From contig CP051143.1 of assembly GCA_001592805.2 (NCBI GenBank), positions 2,604,001 through 2,668,000 of the forward strand: a stretch of 64,000 nt of DNA. Direction: 5' to 3'. Source of the stretch: Peltaster fructicola. Taxonomy: Eukaryota; Ascomycota; Dothideomycetes. This document shows positions 54,686 through 64,000 of the stretch, piece by piece; position 1 is the stretch's first letter, and each line of letters starts with the position of its first letter. The notes under the pieces were generated by a model. That model did not search any database. It worked only from the letters and a program-made list of their open reading frames with translations, and was not told where the DNA came from. The position numbers were made by a program, and so were the translations under genes.

Positions 54686-56224
54686 ATGACTGGACGTCAA
54701 GGACCAGCCGTAAGATCAGCACCAAGCAATCTACACAAATCGTGGCACCTGAGCCATCGGCAGCACAATCAGTCAGATGACAGCATTTCCGTCCTCTTCC
54801 TCCAGCGCCTCTCTGAGTCAGCTATCGAGAAAGCTAAGGCGAAACTCAGCGATTGTGACACCAGCGACGTCCCTCCACCTCTAGCTATCACGTCGTATCC
54901 ATGGATCCGGGATGAGCCTATGAGCGCCAATGGTGTCTGTACCTTCCTCGACAATATTCACGACATGAACGGCCACTTCAACGTGGCTGTTGCCATTCTG
55001 GTGGAAACGGAAGACGACGACTGTATTGTTGTCGCATCACAAGGACACAATGACCAGCAGCAACGGCTGGCTGCGCCGATAGTCACAGCTGTCAGAGTCA
55101 ACCTGCAGGCCGCACGACCGCTGGCAACAAAGGTCTTGATGGGTGGCTCTTTGGAAGGTCTAGTCTCGGACTACGAGCCTCTGGATCTCGCAAAGGACTA
55201 TCCACCCAACGAGCACTTGCCAAAGAGTAGAGAGCTGGTGTTCGAAGGTTCTCTTAAGCTATCAGGAAAGAATCAGCTCACGGTCGTCTCTCTCGTGCAT
55301 CTTGGAGACAAGCTAGAATCGTGGAAGAGCAAATTCTCAGACGCCAATGTCAACGTCACGATCGTGGACAATAACGCCAATCCTCCATCGAGAGCGGAGC
55401 TCTATCAAATATTTGAGGCCCTGGAAAAGGAGAACACAGCAGACGATCGCATTGGCTACATCTTCTTCATTGACAACATTCTGGACGATCAGATCATAGC
55501 AGTCTCACGAACAGGAGTCTACGCTAACACCACAAGACCGTCTTCCATCTCCGTCCTGCCAGTCGAGGATCTTGTCAAGCTTTGGAATGCAGTGATAACA
55601 GGTTCCGATGAGGAACGAGCAACTGAAAATCGCATGGTCGAGAACGATGTTCAGCAGGAGTGTGGCGATATCATGAGACGAGAACGCATCTATAATCCTC
55701 GTGTGTTCGATGAAGAAAACAACGATGCCGCGCTGACAGTATGGTTCTTGCAAGACTTCACCCACGAAGAAGAGCGACAAATCAGGGACATGCTTGCAGA
55801 GTCATCTGCTGGCGCTGACGATATGGGTGCTGAGTACGCCTACATGGGCTACCACGCTGACTCGATCGAGGCGCTGCTTGAGATGTTCCAGAGGGGCGAC
55901 ATTTACTCGCCATCCTACGATCCGCAAGCCATCATGCGCTTTCATGAGTACCCTCATCACTTCTTCGCTATCGACAAACGGATCTTCAGCGAGGGTAAGA
56001 TCATTCTCGGGAGTTCGCTTGACTTCTGGCATCCTACCCAGAAGCTTGGGTGGTTTGTAGGCACGATGCCAGCAGCGGATGCGCAGACTTGTTATATCAA
56101 CCTCGACATTGCGAATATGGGACTGGAGGAATTCGCGCCAGATGCGAAGAGGATGTGGCTGTCGGATCTGAAGGCTTATTCGAAGGAGTATGATGCAGAG
56201 ATGAGGGGAGAGACACCCGAGTGA
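54686..56224 (+). CDS. Protein of unknown function with three internal repeats, DUF6924-like
   Basis: The product has 512 residues in one exon from ATG 54686. Three segments of 120-170 residues have the same plan: a beta-strand entry (SISVLFLQRL; LTVVSLVHL; LTVWFLQDF), a helix, a middle part, and a second strand pair with an acidic loop (VAILVETEDDDCIVVASQ; IGYIFFIDNILDDQIIAVSR; HFFAIDKRIFSEGKIILGSS). The last copy ends NLDIANMGLEEFA, which resembles the IANMDFEEF-type end of DUF6924 proteins known from bacteria and fungi. That name is from memory of the motif and was not searched. No signal peptide or membrane helix is present, so it should be cytosolic. Function is unknown. Its upstream region holds the minisatellite at 54211-54475. 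Confidence 0.72.
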   Translation: MTGRQGPAVRSAPSNLHKSWHLSHRQHNQSDDSISVLFLQRLSESAIEKAKAKLSDCDTSDVPPPLAITSYPWIRDEPMSANGVCTFLDNIHDMNGHFNVAVAILVETEDDDCIVVASQGHNDQQQRLAAPIVTAVRVNLQAARPLATKVLMGGSLEGLVSDYEPLDLAKDYPPNEHLPKSRELVFEGSLKLSGKNQLTVVSLVHLGDKLESWKSKFSDANVNVTIVDNNANPPSRAELYQIFEALEKENTADDRIGYIFFIDNILDDQIIAVSRTGVYANTTRPSSISVLPVEDLVKLWNAVITGSDEERATENRMVENDVQQECGDIMRRERIYNPRVFDEENNDAALTVWFLQDFTHEEERQIRDMLAESSAGADDMGAEYAYMGYHADSIEALLEMFQRGDIYSPSYDPQAIMRFHEYPHHFFAIDKRIFSEGKIILGSSLDFWHPTQKLGWFVGTMPAADAQTCYINLDIANMGLEEFAPDAKRMWLSDLKAYSKEYDAEMRGETPE

Positions 56225-56543
56225 GGGAGGTTCAGTGTTACTGGCGTGTTCACTCGCAGAGTAGGTATATTGTCCTAGCGGGCAACTAGTACTCCTCCGC
56301 GTAGTGGCGGGTCAAGTGGTGCTTGTTTGTCCACTGTCACAGAGCTGAGATCATATTCCTGACTTAATTGTGATCATCGACGTGTGACAGTGCCGGGTCC
56401 GTAGTGAGGCCATCTAGAGCCTCGTATCGATATGGTAGCTCTAGAGAAGCAGACAGAGAGGCTGCTGCATGCTGCCAACCTGCTATCATTCGATTGGCTT
56501 CAAATCGCAGCCACCGCACAACCCTGTGTGTGGTGCATGGCCC
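56225..56543. other. Intergenic between convergent genes
   Basis: These 319 bp lie between two convergent 3' ends. I see no gene or repeat. Confidence 0.5.
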
Positions 56544-57329
56544 TCATGCTTGAATGACCAGCCTGGCAATATTGATGCCACTCCAATTGGTCATCTTGAA
56601 GTCCTGCCCGGCATGAAGACACCAACAGCTTCCAGAGGGAAAGGTTCCAGTCTGGCCTCTCCCATTATAGATATATGCCACAAGGTTCATAAGCGTTGAG
56701 GTATTGCCAAATTGGTTGTATGCATCACATACTCCGATGCATTCATCGAAGCTCCAAGCGACAAACGCAGCTAAAGTTGTAGGGTTGAAGGTTGTTTCCT
56801 TGTCTTGATTACAGAATCGAGCGTAGCTTATGCTTGTGAGATTGCTTCGATAGGGAGGTTGGCCAGAATAACAATTTTGGTCGGGCGTGGGCGATGACTG
56901 AGAAGGTGCTGTCGAGCTGGCAGTGCTGAGAGTTGTCGTGCTGGATGTAGGGAATGTACTGGAGCTGCTGATCGTCGTTGGCGATAGTACAGTAGCAGCA
57001 GCCGAAGCTGTCGATGATGTTACCATCGACGAAGCACAGATGCGTGTCGAAGCTGATGCTGCCCATGTGATGCCTGAGCCGATTCCTAGACCCAGCAGAA
57101 GGACGAGGATGGCGAGGAGCCACAGGTAGATCAGATGTTTCTGGTGAGATTGCCTTTCGCCTGCCGGATGCATGACTTCCGGGAGCTGCTGACAGTGCGC
57201 GTTTGATTGCCGGACGCCAGGTGAGCCATGCCAGACTTCAGGTGCTTTGCTAGAGCCATGCCAAGCTTCTGGTGCTTTGCTATCGAGACGTACGACTTCG
57301 AGACCATCGCTGTTGTTTATGGGATCCAT
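56544..57329 (-). CDS. Single-span membrane protein with Ser/Thr stalk and Apple/PAN-like outer domain
   Basis: The product has 261 residues. The cytosolic N-terminus carries a short imperfect repeat (SKAPEAWHGS, SKAPEVWHGS, then SPGVRQSN). One helix follows (YLWLLAILVLLLGLGIGSGI at about 90-110), with a Ser/Thr-rich stalk of about 50 residues. A C-terminal outer domain has cysteines in RFCNQDKETTF, FDECIGVCDAYN and GSCWCLHAG. This Cys layout resembles Apple/PAN-type domains of ascomycete surface proteins. That is an inference from spacing, and the ligand is not known. The repeat in the N-terminus is also visible in the DNA near 57225-57300. Start ATG 57329. Confidence 0.72.
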   Translation of the reverse strand: MDPINNSDGLEVVRLDSKAPEAWHGSSKAPEVWHGSPGVRQSNAHCQQLPEVMHPAGERQSHQKHLIYLWLLAILVLLLGLGIGSGITWAASASTRICASSMVTSSTASAAATVLSPTTISSSSTFPTSSTTTLSTASSTAPSQSSPTPDQNCYSGQPPYRSNLTSISYARFCNQDKETTFNPTTLAAFVAWSFDECIGVCDAYNQFGNTSTLMNLVAYIYNGRGQTGTFPSGSCWCLHAGQDFKMTNWSGINIARLVIQA

Positions 57330-58222
57330 TGCGGTGAGAGTGACAGATTGTCGAGGACGGCGAAGAACAGATCGACAGCTCCTTATGCTCGCATGTCTCG
57401 GTTCTACAGCATGTCAGCAGTCTTAGAACGCTTCTGTGTTTTATGAGCATGAGGCTGTAGCCTTTCTATGAGCCCAATCAAATCCGTTCTGCTCTCTTAT
57501 ATTCGGCCTGAGAGAACCCGACACACGGGTAGTCTGACAGGGAGACTACCTGTGCATACCATGACCTTCCACCACATTGGAGGTTGCCATCAGAGCAAGA
57601 GTGTGATCAACAACCACTTCAGTCAATAGCTTTTCGTGCCAAGATATACTCATGTAAATCATCACAATGCCTAAGCAGCAACGCGAGGCTGTAGATGAAG
57701 ACGTCAATGTCCATGCGGAACTCTCGTTATACAGACCTTTGCGTGCATCCGATGGGCAGCTCATTGCTGGAGGGCACACAGCCACGAAGGGCGAAGTGCT
57801 TGCGACCAGGCTAAGGTCCCATCAATCTATCGTGCGAATCCTACGGGCGTCTAATCATCAGCTCGCCGCTTCAGAGATGCGTGGCAGATGGGTTTCGATG
57901 TAATATGATGTCGATGAGATGGTTTATCTTCGATGATCGAATTCCATGCACAAAGGTTTGACGAAGCAGGGACCACCAAGCCTTCAGTATAACATGAGTA
58001 CAAGCATCTAACTCGTCATATGATTATCTTTTCGCGATATACAATGCAACGTAATAGCTAAATCAACAATCTCAAAGACATTTCCCTTTTGTATCTTCAT
58101 AGCAGTATTTAAGCACGCTGTCGAATGCCAAGACTTGAGTCGCGAAGATAACGCCTGGGTATATTGCCAACAAACAGACAGTCTGGGAAGAGAGCAAATG
58201 CTCCAAACGCTCTTCTCTGCAT
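57330..58222. other. Intergenic, with one weak small frame
   Basis: This is the space between the Apple-like gene and the glutamate synthase stop. It contains the candidate frame at 57667-57903 and the glutamate synthase 3' untranslated region. No other gene is supported. Confidence 0.45.
57667..57903 (+). CDS. Candidate small protein (unverified)
   Basis: ATG 57667 has a favourable context (CATCACAATGCC) and opens 78 codons beginning MPKQQREAVDEDVNVHAELS. No membrane helix, cysteine or known motif is present. I do not recognise it. It lies between two minus-strand genes and may be chance. Confidence 0.22.
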   Translation: MPKQQREAVDEDVNVHAELSLYRPLRASDGQLIAGGHTATKGEVLATRLRSHQSIVRILRASNHQLAASEMRGRWVSM

Positions 58223-61200
58223 CTAGGCCGCAGCTGTGATGAGTTCAGACGGTGCTCCGTTGGCCTTTTGAAGCAATTCGTAAGGTGGACGCTTGACAAT
58301 ACCTCCAGTGACTGGCAGAGCAGAGCCCATACCTGTCAAGAAGCTGTCGACGTCACGAGCACACTGTCGTCCTTCGTTGATGGCCCAGACGATAAGCGAT
58401 TGACCTCGTCGACAATCACCAGCGGCAAAGACACCCTCGACGTTGGTCTTGTAGTGTCCTGGTGGCGTCTTGATGTTCTTGCGAGCATCCTTCTCGATGA
58501 TGCCGCCCATCACCTTGTCCTCTGGTCCCAAGAAACCCATGGAGAGCAAGACAAGGTCTGCTGGGAAGAACTGCTCACTGCCTTCGATCTGCTTCATGTC
58601 CCAACCGCCAGATGATGACTTGGTCCATTCGACGCGGACAGTGTTGATACCCTTGACGTTTCCGTTGCCGTCGTCGACGAAGTCCTTCGACATGACGCAG
58701 TACTCACGTGGATCCTTACCCATGTGAGTCTTGACCTCGGTGTGACCGTAGTCGACACGGTAGATACGTGGCCACTGTGGCCATGGGTTGTCACGAGCAC
58801 GCTCTGGTGGTGGCTGCGGCAAAAGCTCGAAGTTGGTGACAGACTTGGCTCCATGACGAAGTGAGGTACCAATGCAGTCGTTACCAGTGTCACCACCACC
58901 GATGACAACAACATCCTTGCCCTTTGCAGAGATGTAGGCATTGTCTGCGAGCTCGCTGTCGAGCAGCGACTTGGTATTCTTGTGCAAAAATTGCATAGCG
59001 TAGTGAATACCCTCAAGGTTGCGGTTTGGAATTGGAAGATCACGAGCAACGGTAGCACCGGTGGAGACGACAACAGCGCTGTACTCCTTGCGGAGCGAGT
59101 CGAGAGTGACGTCGCCCTCGCCCACTGTAACACCAGTCTGGAATTGGATGCCCTCGGCAGCCATGAAGTCGACCCGACGCTGGACGATCGTCTTGTCGAG
59201 CTTCATGTTTGGAATACCATACATGAGCAGGCCTCCAACTCTGTCAGCGCGCTCGAAGACAGTGACCTGGTGTCCAGCCTTGTTGAGCTGGTCGGCAGTC
59301 GCGAGACCAGCTGGGCCTGAACCGATGACAGCGACAGTCTTGCCGCTGCGCCACTTTGGTGGATTTGGTACCATCCAACCCATCTCGAAGCCACGGTCGA
59401 TAATGGCGCACTCAATTGACTTGATACCGACGGGATCCTCGTTGATGCCGAGAACACAAGCACCTTCACAAGGAGCTGGGCAGACACGGCCAGTGAACTC
59501 TGGGAAGTTGTTGGTCATGAGCAACCGGTTAAGGGCGTCCTTCCATTGGTTCTGGAAGACAAGCTCGTTCCACTTTGGAATGAGGTTGGAGATTGGGCAA
59601 CCAGTATCTGACTGGCAGAATGGCACACCACAGTCCATGCATCGAGCAGACTGATACTTGAGCTCATCCTCGTTGAGGCGAGAAGACAGCTCAGCCCAGT
59701 CCTTAGTTCGTGTCTTTGCAGGTCGGTACTTCTCAGCACGTCTCTGGTACTTCATGAAACCCTTAGTCTTGTCGAGAACCAAAGCAGAACGCTTCTTCTC
59801 GGCAGCACCATCCTGAACACTCTCCTCAATGTCGAGAAGATCGTTCTTCTTAGCCTCCTTGGCCTCCTTCTCGTGCTGCTTCTTGTTTGACTCTTCGTGA
59901 AGCGATCGTACAGAGTTGCCTGGGAGGATTGGAAGTGGGTATTGAGCCTTCTTGGCCTCGGCAGCCTTGGCAGCCTCTTCTGCCATGACACGCTTGTAGT
60001 CGGTCGGCAAAACCTTGACGAATCGGGGAAGGGCGCGATTGAAGTCGAGCAGGATACGGGCCGCGAGCTCAGAGCCAGTGTAGTGATGGTGGTCCTCAAT
60101 CAAGCCACGAAGGAAAGCAATTTCCTGTGGATCCTCAAGCTGGGACAGCTCGACCATCTCTTGGTTAACCTTGCCCTCGAAGTCCTGGTGAATGTCCAGG
60201 ACGTAGGCAATACCACCAGACATACCGGCAGCGAAGTTGCGACCAGTGCTTCCAAGGACGATGACACGACCGCCAGTCATGTACTCACAACCGTGGTCAC
60301 CAACACCTTCGACAACTGCTGTCACACCCGAGTTACGGACAGCGAAACGCTCAGCAGCAACACCACGGAAGAAGCAAGTACCGCTGGTACCACCGTACAG
60401 GCAGACGTTGCCGACGATGATGTTCTCCTCAGCCTTGAAGACAGCAGAGCGTGGTGGGTAGACGATGATGCGTCCTCCAGAGAGACCCTTTCCGACGTAG
60501 TCGTTGGCATCGCCCTCAAGCTCAAGTGTGATACCAGGAGCGAGGTAGGCACCGAAGGACTGTCCTGCTGAACCACGAATGTTTGCGTGAATGGTGTCAA
60601 CTGGCAGACCCTTCTCGCCGTACCGCTTGCTGACTTGGTAGGAGAGCGTAGCTCCAAGAGCACGATCAGTGTTGACAATGTCGCACTCTATGCGGCATGG
60701 GAGACCCTTCTCAAGAGCCAGCTCCGACTCGGCGATGAGCTTGTTGTCAAGTCGAGTGTGGAGCTTGTGGTCTTGCTTGCGAACGTTGTATGTGGCGACA
60801 CCAGATCGGAGTGTGTGTGCTGGTGTAAGGATCAAAGAGAGATCAATGTTCTCAGTCTTTGCGTTGCGGAGATCCTCTCGGACCTTGAGCACCTCAGTGT
60901 GTCCAACCATCTCGTTGATAGTGCGGAATCCAAGCTTGGCCATGACGGCACGAAGTTCGTTCGAGATGTAGTAGAAGAAGTTAATAACATGCTCTGGTGT
61001 TCCCTTGAACTTCTTGCGCAGCTCTGGATCCTGTGTAGCGATACCAACTGGGCAGGTGTTAAGATGGCTGTGAAAGATTAGCGACGGACAGGAAAGCACG
61101 CAACAGTACATACCACTTGCGCATCATGATACAACCCATGGCAATGAGCGGAGTGGTGGCGAAACCCCATTCCTCAGCACCAAGCAGACAAGCAATGGCG

Positions 61201-64000
61201 ACATCACGTCCAGTACGGATCTGACCGTCAGTCTGGACGATGACACGACCACGAAGGTCGTTGAGGACCAAGGTCTGGTGAGTCTCAGCAAGACCCAACT
61301 CCCAAGGAAGACCAGCATATTTGATACCAGTCCATCGAGAAGCACCAGTACCACCATCGTGTCCTGAGATCAAGATGTGATCGGACTTGGCCTTTGCGAC
61401 ACCTGAAGCGACGATACCAACTCCAGTCTCGGACACAAGCTTGACCGAGACACGAGCACGTGGGTTGGAGCACTTCAGATCGTAGATGAGCTGCTTGAGA
61501 TCCTCAATAGAGTAAATGTCGTGATGTGGTGGAGGAGAGATCAAACCGACACCAGGAGTAGAGTGTCGAGTTCGGGCAATTGGACCAGACACCTTGTGTC
61601 CTGGCAGCTCACCACCCTCACCTGGCTTAGCACCTTGTGCCATCTTGATTTGAAGCTCATCGGCATCAGCGAGGTAGTTGGAAGTGACACCGAACCGACC
61701 AGAAGCGATCTGCTTGATGGCAGAGCGCATGGTATCACCGTTCTCAAGTGGCAAGCTTCGCTCTGGATCTTCTCCACCCTCTCCAGTGTTTGACTTGCCG
61801 CCAAGACGGTTCATGGCAACGGCAAGAGTCGAGTGCGACTCCATAGAGATAGAGCCGTAGGACATTGCACCAGTGACGAATCGGCGGACAATCTCAGTCC
61901 ATGGCTCGACCTGCTCAATAGGAATTGGAGTGCAAGCCTCAAAGTCGAAGTCAAGAAGACCACGGAGTGTGCAGTTCTTGATAGACTCGTACTCAGACTT
62001 GGAATAGGCCTCGTAGGACTTGTCGTTCTTGGTTCGGACAGCATCCTGGATGTTGGCAATCGAGGTTGGGTCGTTGACGTGTGGCTCTCCACCATCACGC
62101 CAGTGGTATTCACCAGTCTCTGGGAGACCTGGCACTTCGACAATTGGTCGGGATGGGTATCCCTTCTCATGAAGAGCGAATGCATCCTGTGCGATCAGCT
62201 CGAAGGTCATACCTCGAATACGAGTGGCTGTTCCAGTGAAGCAGCGGTCGACGACAGTGTCATCAATACCAAGAGCCTCAAAAATCTGGGCTCCCTTGTA
62301 ACTCTGGAGGGTGGAGATACCCATCTTGCTCATGACCTTCAGGATACCACCATCGCAGGAGTGCTTGTAGTTACGAATAAGCTGTTCCTTGGTGAGCTTC
62401 TTGCGGATGAGGCCCTCGCGCTGAAGCTTGAGGATACACTCGATGGCGAGGTATGGACAGATGGCATCAGCACCATATCCGACAAGGACACACATGTGGT
62501 GGACCTCACGAGCCTCAGCACTCTCAACGATGAGAGCTGCCTGTGATCGCCATCGGTTGCGCACAAGATGGTGGTGAACCATGCCAGTGGCGAGCAGAGA
62601 AGAGACTGGAACACGAGATGCTGAAGTCTTGCGGTCCGAGAGGATAAGGATCTTGTCTCCTCGCTCGATGGCTTCAGTTGCAGCCTCGTTGATCTTGTCA
62701 AGAGCATTGTAGTAGCCCTCGACACCTTCTGACTTTTCGAATGTGATGTCAATGACCGCGACAGACCAGTCGGAGTGCAGCTCCTTGACACGAGTCAATG
62801 CTGTAAACTCTTCGATCGAGAGGATGGGTGATGGCAGATAGAGTCGGTGGCACTGCTCCTTCTTCATCTCGAGCAAGTTGCCTTGTGGTCCGACATACGA
62901 GCCAAGCGACATGACAACAGCCTCACGAATAGGGTCGATAGGTGGGTTGGTGACCTGGGCGAAGAGCTGGCGGAAGTACTCGTACAAAAGACGAGGCTGT
63001 TGTGCCAGACAGGCGAGAGGTGCATCGTTACCCATAGAACCGAGAGCCTCCTTGGAGTCTGCAGCCATAGGAGCCAGTAGAAGCGTGACTTGCTCGAGAG
63101 AATAGCCGAAAGCCCTCAGTCTAGGATCGGACTGAACTTGTGTCTCGCTAAGCTCAACTTCAAGTCCGCCCTTCTCTGAAAGCTTCTTGTGAATTGTGTC
63201 CATGTCGAGAAGCTGTGAGTCGAGCCAGCCTCGGAAGTCCTGTCGGTTGGCGACGGTCTGCTTGAGCTCTGCATCATCGACAATGCGACCTGCGACTGTG
63301 TCAACCAGAAGCATACGTCCTGGCTGCAGTCGACCCTTTTGAACGACTGTATGTGGCTCGATTGAGATGGTACCGACTTCAGATGCGCAGATGATGCGGT
63401 CGTCGTCAGTGACGTAGTAACGACATGGTCGCAGACCGTTTCGGTCGAGGTTGGCACCACAGTATCGGCCGTCGGAGAATGTGAATAGAGCTGGACCATC
63501 CCAAGGCTCCATCATACAAGCGGCCCACTGGTAGAAAGCCTCCTTCTTTGGGTCGATTGCGTTGTTGCCCTGCCATGCCTCTGGAACCATGAGCATGACT
63601 GCTTCTGGCAGGGAGAGAACACCATTGATGGTGAGAAGCTCCAGCACGTTGTCGAATGCTGCAGAGTCGGAGCCACCGTCCTCAATGATCGGGTACAGCA
63701 ACTCGAGCTCCTCAGCAAACAGGTCAGACTTTAGACGTCCCTCTCGTGCTCGCATCCAGTTCTTGTTGCCTCGGAGTGTGTTGATCTCACCGTTGTGTGC
63801 TGCCCATCGCAGTGGCTGTGCTCGATCCCAGGACGGGAATGTGTTTGTGGAGAAACGAGAGTGTACAAGTGCGAAGTGACTTGCGTAGTCGGCGCTGACC
63901 AAGTCGTAGTAGTAGTCGTAGACCTGGACGGGAGACAGCTGGCCCTTGTAGACAATGTTCTTGTTGCTCAGTGAGCAAATATAGAACCAGTTGTGAAGAC
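58223..64000 (-). CDS. GLT1: NADH-dependent glutamate synthase, N-terminus outside the window
   Basis: Glutamate synthase makes two glutamates from glutamine and 2-oxoglutarate. Two exons are seen: 61114->64000 and 58223-61067, with a 46-nt intron (GTATGT ... CACAG). About 1910 codons are present. Roughly 200 N-terminal residues, including the catalytic N-terminal Cys, lie beyond base 64000. Visible parts in order are the GATase2 domain ([12 protein letters not shown]), the FMN domain ([25 protein letters not shown]), the 3Fe-4S cysteines CIMMRKCHLNTC, and the GXGXG domain. The small-subunit part has Cys groups [11 protein letters not shown] and [13 protein letters not shown] site [11 protein letters not shown] and NAD site [12 protein letters not shown]. 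The intron splits the second 3Fe-4S Cys codon. The fused large and small parts are typical of the fungal NADH form. Strong codon bias suggests high expression. Confidence 0.97.

Noticed and set aside
59019-60571. Long plus-strand open frames of 211 and 224 codons
   Set aside because: They are antisense shadows of the glutamate synthase exon, caused by its strong codon bias.
1-64000. Transposons, LTR elements, virus-like genes, CRISPR arrays
   Set aside because: I saw no transposase, reverse transcriptase, integrase or capsid-like frame, no long terminal repeats and no spaced direct-repeat array.

Overview
This is a eukaryotic window with the features of a filamentous ascomycete. It is gene-dense, with about 26 protein genes and gene relics plus one tRNA in 64 kb. 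Introns are short (about 42-70 nt) with GTNNGT donors, CTRAY-like branch sites and YAG acceptors. The protein families are fungal: a QCR10 subunit of complex III, a GT15 Kre2-type mannosyltransferase, a Pho80/PREG-type cyclin, Vid28, a Fet4-type iron permease, an LCCL membrane protein and a Zn2Cys6 regulator. Family content and the domain style of the secreted proteins suggest Dothideomycetes. That placement is an inference and was not tested by a search.

Layout. Bases 1-1864 hold the glycogen branching enzyme (minus strand, 3' end outside the window). Bases 2404-3249 hold a decayed gene of unknown function. An intron-bearing tRNA-Pro(TGG) lies at 4378-4478. On the minus strand follow mitochondrial ClpX (5140-6885), a secreted DUF1254/DUF1214 protein (7391-8947) and the SelO/Fmp40 AMPylase (9179-11084), whose reading frame is broken twice. 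After a gene-poor 1.4 kb come Orc5 and, divergently, the tRNA deaminase subunit Tad3. Vid28/Armc8 (minus) and a Pho80-like cyclin (plus, one frame break) form the next divergent pair. They are followed on plus by an ABCA transporter, a GT8-like glycosyltransferase and phosphatidylserine decarboxylase.

An Mmtag/SR-rich protein and ER glucosidase I share a 154-bp divergent promoter. QCR10 (four exons) and TRAPPII Trs130 form another divergent pair. A Kre2-type mannosyltransferase and an MFS transporter follow on minus. Next are the remains of an O-methyltransferase and a Zn2Cys6 regulator whose zinc cluster looks incomplete. The trio of transporter, methyltransferase relic and regulator resembles the remnant of a secondary-metabolite cluster. 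The right part has a GCP5-like gamma-tubulin complex component, a Fet4-like permease, an LCCL protein, a minisatellite, a three-repeat protein with DUF6924-like features, an Apple/PAN-like membrane protein, and NADH-glutamate synthase running off the right end.

Functional themes are housekeeping. Several genes serve carbon and nitrogen metabolism (branching enzyme, glutamate synthase). Others serve the secretory and N-glycan pathway (glucosidase I, Kre2-type enzyme, Trs130), mitochondria (ClpX, SelO, QCR10) or the nucleus and cell cycle (Orc5, Tad3, GCP5). No transposon, LTR element, CRISPR array or virus-like element was recognised. The most unusual observations are the decayed methyltransferase beside a damaged regulator, single-base frame breaks in two otherwise well-conserved genes, a decayed lineage gene, and the triplicated-domain protein.
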